From Candidatus Poribacteria bacterium (GTDB taxonomy: Bacteria > Poribacteria > WGA-4E > GCA-2687025): a stretch of 45,207 bases of DNA. The number at the start of each line of letters is the position of its first letter. Within the stretch, counting starts at the first letter, position 1. This document shows positions 1 through 8,985 of the stretch, in pieces. The notes below the pieces were generated by a model. That model ran no database searches. It was not told the origin of the DNA and saw only the letters and a list, made by a program, of their open reading frames with translations. The translations under genes were made by a program, and so were the position numbers. The stretch spans positions 1 through 45,207 of the forward strand of contig JABGQA010000142.1 in assembly GCA_018644665.1 (NCBI GenBank), written 5' to 3'.

Positions 1-1118
1 GCCAAGAACAGCATCATAGACCTAACTCCCCTCGTGCCATCACTAAACAGCCCTGTGTCGCGGATGCCCTCGCTGGCGTACGCCCACGTGTCTCCGCCGG
101 GGGAGACGCGGTAGACGCCAGTGCCATACGTGCCGGCGAACACGATCCCGCCGGACTCGTGGACCGCGTTTGCGTACGGGTTGGGCAGGCCGGCGGAATA
201 GGGCGACCACGTCACGGCGCCGTCGGTCGATATGTAGAGCCCCTGAGCCGCAACGCTGGCGATCAGCCCTCGTGCCGTGGCGACGATGTCCAGCACGTTC
301 ACCGGGATCGTGTCCGGCGGCGGCGCCTCCAGCCCGACCGACGCAGGAACCCACGATTGCCCGAGGTCCGCAGATCGGAACACGCCCTCTGTCGCGGTGC
401 CCGCGAGCAACATCCCATCGTGGGAGGCAAGTGACCGCACCATGTGCGAAAGGCCGCTCCCCCGGAGGAGACCGGCGTTCAGCGCCGTCCAGCGCTCGGT
501 GTCCTTCTCAAATCGATACACGCCGCCATGCGTAGCCGCGAAGAGCGTGCGCTCGACGATCACCAATTCGCGTATCTGTACGTTCCGCAAGTCGCCGACG
601 AGGGTCGACCATGTGTTCGGGTACGCCCCACCCTCATCGAAGCGTGACACGCCACCGGTCGTCGCTACGTACAGGACTCCGTCTAAGATCGCCATCGACC
701 GCACGGTGGGGTTCGCGAGCGTTGTGCGATCGAGGTTCTCCCACGTTGCGCCGTTGTCGGCCGAACGCCATACGCCGCGTCCGTCGGTGCCGACGTACAG
801 CATCCCGTCCTTCTCGATGAGAGACAGCACGGGTCGGCCCGGGAGAGCGTCGGTCACCAGCTCCCACGAGTCGCCAGCGTTGGTGGATCGATATATCTCG
901 CCTGAGTCCGTGCCGGTGAGCACAGAGCCGTCGAGCGCCGTGTAGAACGAGTAGATCACGCCGCCGTATGGCCCGGCAGTCGGGCGCCATTCGAGCGCCG
1001 AGGCAGTGACCGCGACGACAAGCAGGAGTGCGACGGGAATGACCCGGCCGATCCACGCCAGCGCGTGTGCGCCGCGCGGCCGATTGCATGGTGCGCCGAG
1101 AGGGGCCCGTGGTCTCAT
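1..1118 (-). CDS. Exported Asp-box (BNR/Ycf48-like) beta-propeller protein, C-terminus beyond window
   Basis: The reading frame stays open from an ATG at 1118 to the left edge, about 372 codons, so the C-terminus is missing. A hydrophobic segment near residues 26-42 (VIPVALLLVVAVTASA) acts as signal peptide or anchor. The rest is a series of propeller blades with Asp-box motifs: STNAGDSW, SADNGATW, SADLGQSW and STDGAVTW. Between them are strands of the type 'GMLYVGTDGRGVWRS'. Such repeats occur in sialidase/BNR, sortilin and Ycf48-like proteins, but no catalytic sialidase residues are visible. I infer a secreted or periplasmic binding propeller. Its substrate is unknown. Confidence 0.8.
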   Translation of the reverse strand, partial: MRPRAPLGAPCNRPRGAHALAWIGRVIPVALLLVVAVTASALEWRPTAGPYGGVIYSFYTALDGSVLTGTDSGEIYRSTNAGDSWELVTDALPGRPVLSLIEKDGMLYVGTDGRGVWRSADNGATWENLDRTTLANPTVRSMAILDGVLYVATTGGVSRFDEGGAYPNTWSTLVGDLRNVQIRELVIVERTLFAATHGGVYRFEKDTERWTALNAGLLRGSGLSHMVRSLASHDGMLLAGTATEGVFRSADLGQSWVPASVGLEAPPPDTIPVNVLDIVATARGLIASVAAQGLYISTDGAVTWSPYSAGLPNPYANAVHESGGIVFAGTYGTGVYRVSPGGDTWAYASEGIRDTGLFSDGTRGVRSMMLFL

Positions 1119-1230
1119 GTGGTGTGACGCCCCGTTGCCATAGACAATTCGCGGCGAACGCTATCCATGCTATAGACGGCGCGCGCGCCGAAGAGTTCCA
1201 ATGCTGACGCGGCGGGAGCTGCCTGCGCAG

Positions 1231-1584
1231 TCAGACGATCTGACTCTCGTCTGGGACTTCCTCGTCGTCCTCATCCTCGAGGCGCGGCCCGTCCATGGCG
1301 TAGACTCCGCGCTCTTTCGCCTGTAGGACAGTGACGTGTGCGCGACGGTCGTCGAGCGTTGCGGAAGCCAACACATCGTCATCCAGCGCCGTAAGCATCT
1401 CCTCAAGCCCGTCGTCATCCAGGTCGCGCAGCAGTAGGAGCGTTACGTCGAGATGCAGTGGTGTGAGGTAGTGGACGTCTACCTGTCCGATCGCCAGGGT
1501 CGTGGGGTCCGACACGTCGTCGTACACGTTGAACTGCTCGGACGAGATCGTCCTGATCCGCCGCTGGAACGAAAAACGAGGCAT
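1231..1584 (-). CDS. Small acidic hypothetical protein
   Basis: 117 codons. I start it at the ATG at 1584 (MPRFSFQRR), because GGAG lies about 10 nt upstream; a TTG five codons earlier is the alternative. The N-terminus is basic. The remainder is strongly acidic, with leucine/aspartate helices ('LLRDLDDDGLEEMLTALDDD') and an acidic tail (EDEDDEEVPDE). There is no signal peptide or membrane segment, so it should be cytoplasmic. I do not recognise a family. It sits 112 bp upstream in coordinates from the propeller gene on the same strand. Confidence 0.55.
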   Translation of the reverse strand: MPRFSFQRRIRTISSEQFNVYDDVSDPTTLAIGQVDVHYLTPLHLDVTLLLLRDLDDDGLEEMLTALDDDVLASATLDDRRAHVTVLQAKERGVYAMDGPRLEDEDDEEVPDESQIV

Positions 1585-2057
1585 TGATGGACACTCCAAG
1601 CCTGGCCGTCAGACGCCCACCCATGATACTCCCCACGCGTCCTGACCCACAACCGGCGACCCCGGTCGGGCGCGGCTATAGGGTCATCTGCCGCTACCCC
1701 AATCGCCCGACGTGCGCGGCCCCGCGGGCGGTGGCGCGCCCGGGCGGCATCTGCCCCGACGAAGTTCTGATGCGCGCACATCGCCCCGGGGCAGGGCCCG
1801 CTCCGGATGGGCCGCGAGAAGTAGACACGCCCACGCCAGCGCTGGCATCGCCTGCCGCTTCGAGCGGGTCCATGCGGTCGCCGGGAGAGGTCGCACGGCT
1901 TCTACAACGCGCCGGACGCGTCGGGCGGATGACACGCTCAACTCCCCTCGGCCCGATGCTGAGCCGCCTTGGTGTCGCAGGCCTCCGTGTTGCCGGGCGA
2001 GCCGGGGCAGGGGCATAATCCGGTCTTCGAGCCGTCCCGCGCACAGAGGAACAGTGA
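1585..2057. other. 473-bp intergenic region, no gene supported
   Basis: Lies between the divergently oriented acidic protein (minus) and acetyltransferase (plus) genes. Long open frames exist on both strands, but their products are Arg/Pro/Ala-rich low-complexity peptides typical of GC-rich shadow frames, with no convincing ribosome binding site. Promoters for both neighbours presumably lie here, but I cannot place a clear -35/-10 pair. Confidence 0.5.
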
Positions 2058-3176
2058 ATGTCCGAGCCAGTCTACACCCCGCGCGGCGCGACTGAAGCCG
2101 ACCGCGAATCGCTCCGCGCCCTCGTCGGCGAGGTGTTCCGTTCCACCTTGATGGACGAATATCCACAGCTGTACCACGCCGAGACGCTGGGGAACTGCCG
2201 CGTTGTCGAGGTCGGCGGGAGACTCGTGTCGCATGTCGGCATGACGGTGCAGGATGCGGCGATATACGGCTGCCGGGTGCGCGTCGCCTGCATCGGCGGC
2301 GTGGCCACGCATCCCGACCACCGCGGCGCCGGTCACGCGAGCGCTTGCCTCGACGACGCGATGAGCGTGGCGCGCGATTCCGGCACGGACATCATGATGA
2401 TTTCGGGAGACCGGTCGCTCTACCGACGCGCCGGATGCCGCAAGGTCGGGGAGGACTACTCGCTGTCGCTCTCCGGGGACGCCGCCGCCTTGCTGGATCA
2501 CTCGGGTCTGACACTTCGAGACGCGACGGTCGGGGACATCCCCACGCTCCGCGCCCTACACCACAGCGAGCCACTCCACTGGAAGCGCGACTCCGACACG
2601 TGGCGCCGTGCCCTCGAGTGCAGGCAGGTGATGAACCGCAAGTCGCGGTTCGTGGTCGTTGAGGAATACGGTGCGGCCGCAGGATACTTCATCGCGCAGG
2701 TGGTGGACGACTCCGAGACGCATCTGCAGGTGTCCGAATACGCGGGCGATCGCGCGCGGATGCTGCGCGCCTTCGCGGCCCATGTCGCCGACACTGGCGC
2801 GCCCGGCATTCGGTGGCATGTCTCGGGCGGCGACGCATTCGGACTGGCGGCGGCCGATGCGGCCGGCGCTCGCCAGCGCGAATCGACCACGTCCGGGACG
2901 TACATAGTGCTCGATTTGGCCCAACTGATCGATCGAATGCGCCCTTACCTGACGGAGTATCTAGGCAGCGGCGCCAATAGGCTACGTGTTGAGTCGGTCG
3001 GCGACGGATACCGGTTCGACCTGGATGGTGACACGCACGATGTGCCCGACATCGGGGGCGCCGCGCACTTTGTCTTCGGAACTCGCGAGGAGCGGCCGAC
3101 GGCCGCGCCGCCTTCTGGCCCGTTGGCCGACGCGTTCCCGATCCCTGCCCTGTGGTACGGACTCAACTATGTCTGA
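2058..3176 (+). CDS. GNAT-family N-acetyltransferase with C-terminal extension (Eis-like layout)
   Basis: 372 residues; the start is supported by GAGGAA seven bases upstream of the ATG. The N-terminal half is a GNAT fold. Motif A, which binds acetyl-CoA pyrophosphate, reads GGVATHPDHRGAG at residues 80-92, followed by the helix ASACLDDAM. The protein is about twice the length of a one-domain GNAT: a second GNAT-like half (about 155-280) and a C-terminal domain (about 285-372) recall the Eis-type arrangement. The acceptor substrate cannot be told. The next gene starts inside its last codons, so the two are probably cotranslated. Confidence 0.82.
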   Translation: MSEPVYTPRGATEADRESLRALVGEVFRSTLMDEYPQLYHAETLGNCRVVEVGGRLVSHVGMTVQDAAIYGCRVRVACIGGVATHPDHRGAGHASACLDDAMSVARDSGTDIMMISGDRSLYRRAGCRKVGEDYSLSLSGDAAALLDHSGLTLRDATVGDIPTLRALHHSEPLHWKRDSDTWRRALECRQVMNRKSRFVVVEEYGAAAGYFIAQVVDDSETHLQVSEYAGDRARMLRAFAAHVADTGAPGIRWHVSGGDAFGLAAADAAGARQRESTTSGTYIVLDLAQLIDRMRPYLTEYLGSGANRLRVESVGDGYRFDLDGDTHDVPDIGGAAHFVFGTREERPTAAPPSGPLADAFPIPALWYGLNYV

Positions 3177-3528
3177 GCGGGCCCGGGCGCTGGCCGCGGC
3201 CGTCGCAGTCCTGTGCGTCGTGGCGTGCTCGCCTTCCACAGGTCGGTTCCGGTGGGATATGGAACGCGATGTGGGTCCCGACACTACATGGGCGCTCAAG
3301 TCGCAACGCCTCATCGTTCGTGGACTGACCGAGCGGGAGGTCCGGTCCATCTGGGGCCGTCCACACGAGACCGTGACGATGCGCGGGGCGTATAAGAGCC
3401 TGCTGTACGAGACGAGGGACGCGTGGCTGACCGTAGTGTTCGACCGAGGCCGCGTAGACCGTGTAGAGGCGATCAGTCGCCGGGCAGGAACTCCTCAAAC
3501 CGAGCGAACGTCGGATGCGACCGAATGA
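3169..3528 (+). CDS. Small lipoprotein, SmpA/BamE-like fold
   Basis: 119 residues. The ATG at 3169 overlaps the acetyltransferase stop by 8 nt. The signal peptide ends in the lipobox CVVAC, with Cys20 as lipid attachment site. The body carries 'LIVRGLTEREVRSIWGRPHE' near residues 48-67 and 'LLYETRDAWLTVVFDRGRV' near 79-97. This pattern resembles the small two-helix/three-strand fold of BamE/SmpA lipoproteins: a helix before a G-x-P turn, then strands. That assignment is by pattern only. Its 3' end overlaps the convergent TPR gene by 56 bp. Confidence 0.72.
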   Translation: MSERARALAAAVAVLCVVACSPSTGRFRWDMERDVGPDTTWALKSQRLIVRGLTEREVRSIWGRPHETVTMRGAYKSLLYETRDAWLTVVFDRGRVDRVEAISRRAGTPQTERTSDATE

Positions 3529-4234
3529 CGGTGACGAGGAACGGGTTCTCGCGAATCAACACGCGCAGGTCGGAGATGTGTCCCCGGTCGAGGAACCCGT
3601 ACACGTGCTTGTAGAGCGGGCGCTCGCCGAGCTGCAGAACCTTGATGAACTCGTCGAGCTGCCAAGCATCGCGGAACGCGTCGTCCAGGCACGCGCGCAT
3701 CGCGTATCCCGCGTCTACGTGGCCGGCGCAGATCAGTAGGTCGACGACCTCGCCCATCCGCCCGGCGTAGGCGTGGGACCGTGCGAGGTTGTAGTAGATG
3801 CGCGCTCGGTGCGGCGATGTCCGCCCAACGCGCAGCGCGCTGTAGTAGCACGCTTCCGCCTCGTCGTGTCGCCCTACGCGCGCCATCGCGTTGCCGAGGT
3901 TGACCAAGCCCTCGACGTTCTGTGGGTGGTACTTCAGGACGTTCAGGTACACGTGTACCGCGTCGTCGTGGCGCTCTTGCTCAGTGTGCAGCGACGCCAG
4001 TCCGAACAGCGCATCTGTGTCGCTGCCACTGCACTCCAGCGCGGCCTTGTACGCCCAGTACGCGCTCGGGGTGTCATCGAGGTCGCGGAATTCGCGAGCG
4101 AGGGCAGCGAACACTTTCGCGCTTGGTTCCGCCCGCGCGATCTGCGCGAGCGCCTCCGTCGCTGCTTCATGGTTGCCGTTCTGGCGCTGCATGAGCGCGC
4201 GTCGCCAGAGGGCGTCGATTCCTTCGGTCGCCAC
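3473..4234 (-). CDS. Tetratricopeptide repeat protein
   Basis: 253 residues, starting at a GTG at 4234 preceded by GAGGAG; an in-frame upstream extension has no ribosome binding site. About five TPR units of 34 residues can be traced. They include 'DALFGLASLHTEQERHDDAV', 'VEGLVNLGNAMARVGRHDEA' and 'ARIYYNLARSHAYAGRMGEV', with the usual W/L-G-Y-A-P spacing. There is no signal peptide or membrane segment, so it is probably a cytoplasmic protein-protein interaction scaffold. The C-terminal 70 residues ('FLDRGHISDLRVLIRENPFL') are not obviously TPR. Its partner is unknown. Confidence 0.85.
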   Translation of the reverse strand: MATEGIDALWRRALMQRQNGNHEAATEALAQIARAEPSAKVFAALAREFRDLDDTPSAYWAYKAALECSGSDTDALFGLASLHTEQERHDDAVHVYLNVLKYHPQNVEGLVNLGNAMARVGRHDEAEACYYSALRVGRTSPHRARIYYNLARSHAYAGRMGEVVDLLICAGHVDAGYAMRACLDDAFRDAWQLDEFIKVLQLGERPLYKHVYGFLDRGHISDLRVLIRENPFLVTVIRSHPTFARFEEFLPGD

Positions 4235-4460
4235 GTGTGCTCCTCGACTGGTGGGGCGGTCGAGGACATTATACGCGGTCGGGGGGACGGCGTCTGCGTA
4301 GGAGCATGGATGGAGCCGGCGGCGCAACGCCTAAGTGCGCGTCCCGTCGGGCCCTTGTTCAGAAGCGCAAGCCCTGGTCGGGGCGGAAGCTGTGTTGTCC
4401 TCGGCAGTGCAGGCACGGCCGCGTCGACGGCCGGTCAGCCGACGACGCGGCCATCCCACG

Positions 4461-5228
4461 CTAGTACGGTGTCTTGAGCGCGCTCCAGGTGACCGCCAGC
4501 CTGTCCCTGGCGTCGATAGCTGCGGCGCCAATTGGCGCGCCCGCAGTCCACTGGGGGCCGCCCTCCAGCTCGCCGTTGTTGCCGTTCCCCGAGTCGTCCG
4601 CGATGTCGATCCCGGAGCCCTCGTTGAAGTGCCACAGCACGCGCGTGTTGGCGTCTGTCTCGAACTCGCGCGTCTGCACATCGAAGTCCTTCGTGTAGCG
4701 CACGATATCGGATACGCGTACTTCGTCGATAACGCCGAGGAAGGGGGTCGTGCCGCAACAGACTCGGCGGCCTACCTGGAACGGGCTCGCTTGCACCCCC
4801 ATGTCGAGCGTGTTCGCTTCCGTCGGGGCAGGGGCCGCGGCGCCGTCTATCCAGCCCTGGCTCAACTCGCCGTCGTACGTCACGGCGACGTGATGCCATT
4901 CGTTCATTGTGGGCTTGCCGCCGCCGAACCAATCCCATGCCCCCGCCTGCAGCGCGAACATGAACGTGTCGCCCGCGCGCAGGGCCATCTCGTAGCTGTC
5001 TTCCTTGTTGATGATGATGCCGTCGCCGTTTTGGGGCCCGGTCGCCATGATCCAGGCCTCCATCGTGAAGGCCTTGCCAGCGATGTCGAGGCTGTCGCTG
5101 TCGGGGGCGATGGCGCTATCTGCGGCGTCGGCGAAGAACTCCAGCGCAGTGTTCGCCGACGCCGAGGTCACTGTCAGCATGAGAACTGCCAGGGCGGGGG
5201 CGGCCGTGCCGAGAAGCCGTGACCACAT
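4461..5228 (-). CDS. Exported LamG (concanavalin-like) domain protein, copy 1
   Basis: 255 residues from the ATG at 5228, with GGGAGGAC about seven bases upstream. A signal peptide (MWSRLLG... to SASA) precedes one LamG jelly-roll of about 200 residues. Typical LamG strands are FTMEAWIMA, NEWHHVAVTYDG, GVIDEVRVSD and the C-terminal VLWHFNEG. A vicinal RRVCCG pair (around residue 160) is conserved in the neighbour. Such domains bind glycans or other extracellular ligands; no catalytic domain is attached. It is a near-duplicate of the next gene upstream (5354-6118), including leader and ribosome binding site. Confidence 0.85.
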   Translation of the reverse strand: MWSRLLGTAAPALAVLMLTVTSASANTALEFFADAADSAIAPDSDSLDIAGKAFTMEAWIMATGPQNGDGIIINKEDSYEMALRAGDTFMFALQAGAWDWFGGGKPTMNEWHHVAVTYDGELSQGWIDGAAAPAPTEANTLDMGVQASPFQVGRRVCCGTTPFLGVIDEVRVSDIVRYTKDFDVQTREFETDANTRVLWHFNEGSGIDIADDSGNGNNGELEGGPQWTAGAPIGAAAIDARDRLAVTWSALKTPY

Positions 5229-5353
5229 GCGGTGTCCTCCCTTATCCAATGGTCTGTCGCGCGCCGCGCGGGCCTGCGGTCTGGGACATGCGCGGGCCGC
5301 GCCGCCGCCATGTTAATACGGCGCCCGCGCCTGCGGCAACGAGAGTCATGCTG

Positions 5354-6118
5354 CTAATACGGCGTACGTAAGGCCGCCCACGTGACTGCCAGCTTGCTCC
5401 TCGCGTCGACCGCTGTCGATGTGGCGATCGGCGCCCCGGCCGTCCACTGCGGGGCCCCCTCCAGCGCGCCGTTGTTGGCGTTCCCGGAGTTGTCGGCGAC
5501 GGCAGTCCCACCGGCCTCGTTCAGGTGCCACAGCAGACGCGTATTGCCGTCCGTGTCGAATTCGTGGGTGGGTAGCGGGAAGTCGGCCGTATAGCGCACT
5601 ATGTCTGAGATTCGCACCTCGTCGATGACACCGAGGAACGGCGTAGTTCCGCAGCATACGCGCCGGCCGATCTGGAACGGCTCGTCCGACGCCCCCAGGT
5701 CGAGGGTATTCGCCGCCGTGCCGGAGGGTGCTTCCCGGCCGTCGATCCAGCCCTGCGACAGCGCGCCGTCGTATGTCACAGCGACATGATGCCACTCGTT
5801 CATCGTGGGCTTGCCGCCGCCGAACCAGTCCCAAGCGCCACCCTGCAGGGCAAACATGAACTCATCGCCCGCGCGGAGTGCCATCTCATAGCTGTCCTCC
5901 TTGTTAACGATGATGCCGTCACCGTTCTGGGCGCCGGTAGCCATGATCCATGCTTCCATCGTGAACGCCGTGCCGGTGATGTCGAGGCTGTCGCTGTCGG
6001 GCGCGATGGCGCTGTCGCCAGCGTCGCCGAAGAACTCCAACGCGCTGTTCGCCGAGGCAGGCGTGGCGGCCAGGATCAGGAGCGCCAAGGCGCACGGGCC
6101 GAGAAGACGGGACCACAT
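5354..6118 (-). CDS. Exported LamG domain protein, copy 2
   Basis: 254 residues, ATG at 6118 after AAAGGAGGACC. It has the same layout as copy 1: signal peptide ending PASA, then a single LamG domain with FTMEAWIMATG, NEWHHVAVTYDG, RRVCCGTTPFLG and DEVRISDIVRYT. By eye about four fifths of residues match copy 1; the differences concentrate in the insert around 135-150 and near the C-terminus. The two genes are 125 bp apart in the same orientation, which points to tandem duplication. It is probably secreted or periplasmic, with ligand unknown. Confidence 0.85.
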   Translation of the reverse strand: MWSRLLGPCALALLILAATPASANSALEFFGDAGDSAIAPDSDSLDITGTAFTMEAWIMATGAQNGDGIIVNKEDSYEMALRAGDEFMFALQGGAWDWFGGGKPTMNEWHHVAVTYDGALSQGWIDGREAPSGTAANTLDLGASDEPFQIGRRVCCGTTPFLGVIDEVRISDIVRYTADFPLPTHEFDTDGNTRLLWHLNEAGGTAVADNSGNANNGALEGAPQWTAGAPIATSTAVDARSKLAVTWAALRTPY

Positions 6119-6229
6119 GGTGGGTCCTCCTTTATCCGATGGTGGGCGCCGGCCGCGCTGGTTCACGCAGCGCGCGCCGCCGGCATGGTAGACCGGCGCG
6201 CCCGACGACAACAACGGCCGCCGCGTCAG

Positions 6230-8770
6230 TCACTCGGCCTGTACGATCCGTATCGTGCGATTGGGCGAGATGTCTCCCAGCCACTGGACCGCTCCGCCCG
6301 GCCATCGAACAGCCAGCCGATCAACTTGCTGCGCGCGCCCAAGCCCGAGGAGGAGTCGCGGATCGCTCGCGGAGGCGTAGCTGGACCCGCCGCTCAGCTC
6401 CCGCGCCTGGAGACGACCGCCGGCTTCGACAACAACTCGGGCGCCGACGCCGTCGCGGTTGGCGCGAACGCCAGCCAACTCGACGCGCAGCCAGGAATTG
6501 CCATTCTCCGTGTCGTTCCGCAGCAGCCTGCCGCGGCCGTCGGAATTCGCCACGTAGACATCCGTGTCGCCGTCGTCGTCGTAGTCCGCGAACGCGGCTC
6601 CCCTGCCTACGGATGTCCCGGGAGCCGCATCGGCCACTTCCCCGTACGCCCCGGCGCCGTCGTTCTCGAATAGCTGCGCGCGCTGCGCGTACGTAGCGCT
6701 CCCGCCGCTCAGCAGCGCGACATTCGGTTGGAGCCCGCCGTTGGCGACGAAGACATCCAGGTCCATGTCGTTGTCGTAGTCTAGGAACCGCGCGCCGAAG
6801 CCCAGCATTGAGAGGCTATCGACGGCGAGCACCGCGTCCGCGGTCACGTCGGTGAACGAGCCGTCCAGGTTGTTGCGGTAGAGCGTGTTCGTCTCCGCCG
6901 ACGAGTTGATGACGATAAGGTCGAGGCTGCCGTCGCCGTTGTAGTCGCCGAAGTCGACGCCCATGCCGCCCTCAGGGAGGCCGCCGCCGTTGTATCCAGT
7001 ACCGGATGCGAGAGCTACGTCCACGAATGTCCCGTCGCCCTGGTTCTGGTAGAGGAAGTTCCGCGTGGTGTCGTTGGCGATGTAGATGTCGACCCACCCG
7101 TCGTTGTCGTAGTCCGCCACGGCGATGCCGAGGCCCTTGCCCTCGATGGCGTTGTCGACCCCCGCCCGGCGCGTGATGTCCACGAACGACCCGTCGCCAT
7201 CGTTCCGGTAGAGGGTGTCCGACTGACCATCGTAGAGCCGCGGATGGCAATACTCCACCAATCCGACATCCGCGTTGAGGCACGGCTTCATGGCCAGGTC
7301 GTAGTCGACGTAGTTGACGACGTAGAGGTCCAAGTCGCCATCGTTGTCGATGTCCGCGAAGGCGCTGCTGACGCTCCAACTGTGGCCGCCGACGCCCGCG
7401 GCCTGGGTCACGTCGTCGAACGTGCCGTCGCCGTTGTTGCGATAGAGCGTGTTGGACCCGTAGTTCGTCACGTACAGATCGACCGCTCCGTCGTTGTCGT
7501 AGTCGGCGGCGGCTACTCCCATTCCGTACCCGGCGTCCCCAACGCCGGACCTCGCCGTTACGTCGGTGAACGCGCCGTTCCCGTCGTTGCGGTAGAGGGC
7601 GTTGCGCGCCACTGCCCCGCCTGCAGGCGCGGCGAGGACGCCGCTGTTCACGAGGAACAGGTCCATATCGCGGTCGCCATCCGCGTCGAAGAACGCCGCG
7701 CCGGCGCCCATGGTCTCGGGTAGATGCTTGCTTTCGCTAAGCCCGGCCACGTGGCGGAAGCGTATGCCCGCCTCCTCGGTGACGTCCGAGAAGACCGGAG
7801 TCCGACGGGTGCGTTGCGCGTCGTCCCCTACGCGCTCCGGCGCGCCGGACGCTGCGGCCGGCACTCCCGGCGCTGCGGGCCCGGGCTCCGCGCTCACGCC
7901 GGGCGGCTCGGAGACGTCCCGCGTCGTGGCGAGGACACATCGGAAGCCGACGAGATTGTACTGTGCGGTCGGGATGTCACGACCCCGGTACGCGCACCTC
8001 AAGTGGATCGCCGTTCCGCTCCACCCGCCGCCTCGCACGACCCGGAGGACGCGGACATCCGGCGGCGCCTGATTCACGGGGTTGTCGATGGGAGCGTCTG
8101 CGTAGTACGTCTCGGTGTACGCGTCGAGGCACCACTCAGCGACGTTCCCTACCAGGTCGTAGATGCCGAGGGCGTTCGGGGCGAAGCTCCCGACCGGGGC
8201 GGCGCCATCGTGCCCGTCTTGCGCCCCGGCGCCGAAGTTCCCTACGACCTGTCCGGCCGGCCATGCGTCGCCCCATGGATACGTCGTGCCGACCAGGTCT
8301 CCGCGCGCTGCGCGCTCCCATTGCGCCTCCGTCGGTAGGGACTTTCCCGCCCATTTCGCGTAGGCCATGGCGTCGTGCCACGAGACACCCACGACCGGGC
8401 GCTGCGGCTGATTCATCGCGGGGTCACGCCAGAACGCGGGCTCGGCGTGCGAAGTCTCGACGAGGAACGGACGGTATTGCGCGTTCGTGACTTCGTAGCG
8501 GTCCATGTAGAACGCGTCGAGCGACACGGCGCGCTGCGGCGTTTCGTCCAGGAACCACTCGCGTCTGATCGGGCGATCGGGGCTATACGCGCCCAACTCG
8601 TCTACGATCCCGTCCAGACGCGCCTCCGGCGTGCCCATCAGGAAGGCGCCCGCGGGCACGAGGACCATCGGTGTGCCTTCGGGCAGCTCGATGGCGGCCG
8701 GCGGCTCCGAAGATGTGGCCGTCGCGACGATCGCGAGCCATGCCGCGTAGAGGACAGAACGGGCGCGCAT
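6230..8770 (-). CDS. Exported FGE-like / FG-GAP (VCBS) / ASPIC-UnbV multidomain protein
   Basis: 846 residues; I start at the ATG at 8770 because a signal peptide follows directly. Residues about 30-280 form an FGE-sulfatase (C-type-lectin-like) domain: MVLVPAGAFLMG, YEVTNAQYRPF, PVVGVSWHDAMAYAKWAG, LPTEAQWERAARG, GNVAEW, and RVVRGGGW to GFRC. The paired active-site cysteines of true formylglycine-generating enzymes are absent from the RGGGW segment, so sulfatase activation is unlikely. Residues about 358-745 hold seven FG-GAP/VCBS repeats with calcium loops such as DYDNDGAVD and DIDNDGDLD. Residues about 758-845 match ASPIC/UnbV (NSWLRVEL, DGVGARV). I infer a large secreted or surface calcium-binding protein. 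Confidence 0.88.
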   Translation of the reverse strand: MRARSVLYAAWLAIVATATSSEPPAAIELPEGTPMVLVPAGAFLMGTPEARLDGIVDELGAYSPDRPIRREWFLDETPQRAVSLDAFYMDRYEVTNAQYRPFLVETSHAEPAFWRDPAMNQPQRPVVGVSWHDAMAYAKWAGKSLPTEAQWERAARGDLVGTTYPWGDAWPAGQVVGNFGAGAQDGHDGAAPVGSFAPNALGIYDLVGNVAEWCLDAYTETYYADAPIDNPVNQAPPDVRVLRVVRGGGWSGTAIHLRCAYRGRDIPTAQYNLVGFRCVLATTRDVSEPPGVSAEPGPAAPGVPAAASGAPERVGDDAQRTRRTPVFSDVTEEAGIRFRHVAGLSESKHLPETMGAGAAFFDADGDRDMDLFLVNSGVLAAPAGGAVARNALYRNDGNGAFTDVTARSGVGDAGYGMGVAAADYDNDGAVDLYVTNYGSNTLYRNNGDGTFDDVTQAAGVGGHSWSVSSAFADIDNDGDLDLYVVNYVDYDLAMKPCLNADVGLVEYCHPRLYDGQSDTLYRNDGDGSFVDITRRAGVDNAIEGKGLGIAVADYDNDGWVDIYIANDTTRNFLYQNQGDGTFVDVALASGTGYNGGGLPEGGMGVDFGDYNGDGSLDLIVINSSAETNTLYRNNLDGSFTDVTADAVLAVDSLSMLGFGARFLDYDNDMDLDVFVANGGLQPNVALLSGGSATYAQRAQLFENDGAGAYGEVADAAPGTSVGRGAAFADYDDDGDTDVYVANSDGRGRLLRNDTENGNSWLRVELAGVRANRDGVGARVVVEAGGRLQARELSGGSSYASASDPRLLLGLGRAQQVDRLAVRWPGGAVQWLGDISPNRTIRIVQAE

Positions 8771-8985
8771 CGGCCGTGACTTCTCGTGTGTGCGTTGGCG
8801 CGTGGGACAGAACGGGCGCGCGGTCCAGCATACGCAGCGCGGCGTGAGGGCGTCAAAGGTGGCCTCGGCGGCAGGGCGCGCGGCGCCACGGCGACTGAGC
8901 CAGGCCTTGCCCCACATCTGCGCGCCTGCAAGAATGCCGCGGGTTAGGTCGCGGTCTACGCTGGGCCGGTCTCAAGGGGGAGTCG

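Noticed and set aside
277..945. 222-codon plus-strand frame at the left edge
   Set aside because: It is antisense to the open-ended Asp-box propeller gene, whose repeats are clear on the minus strand.
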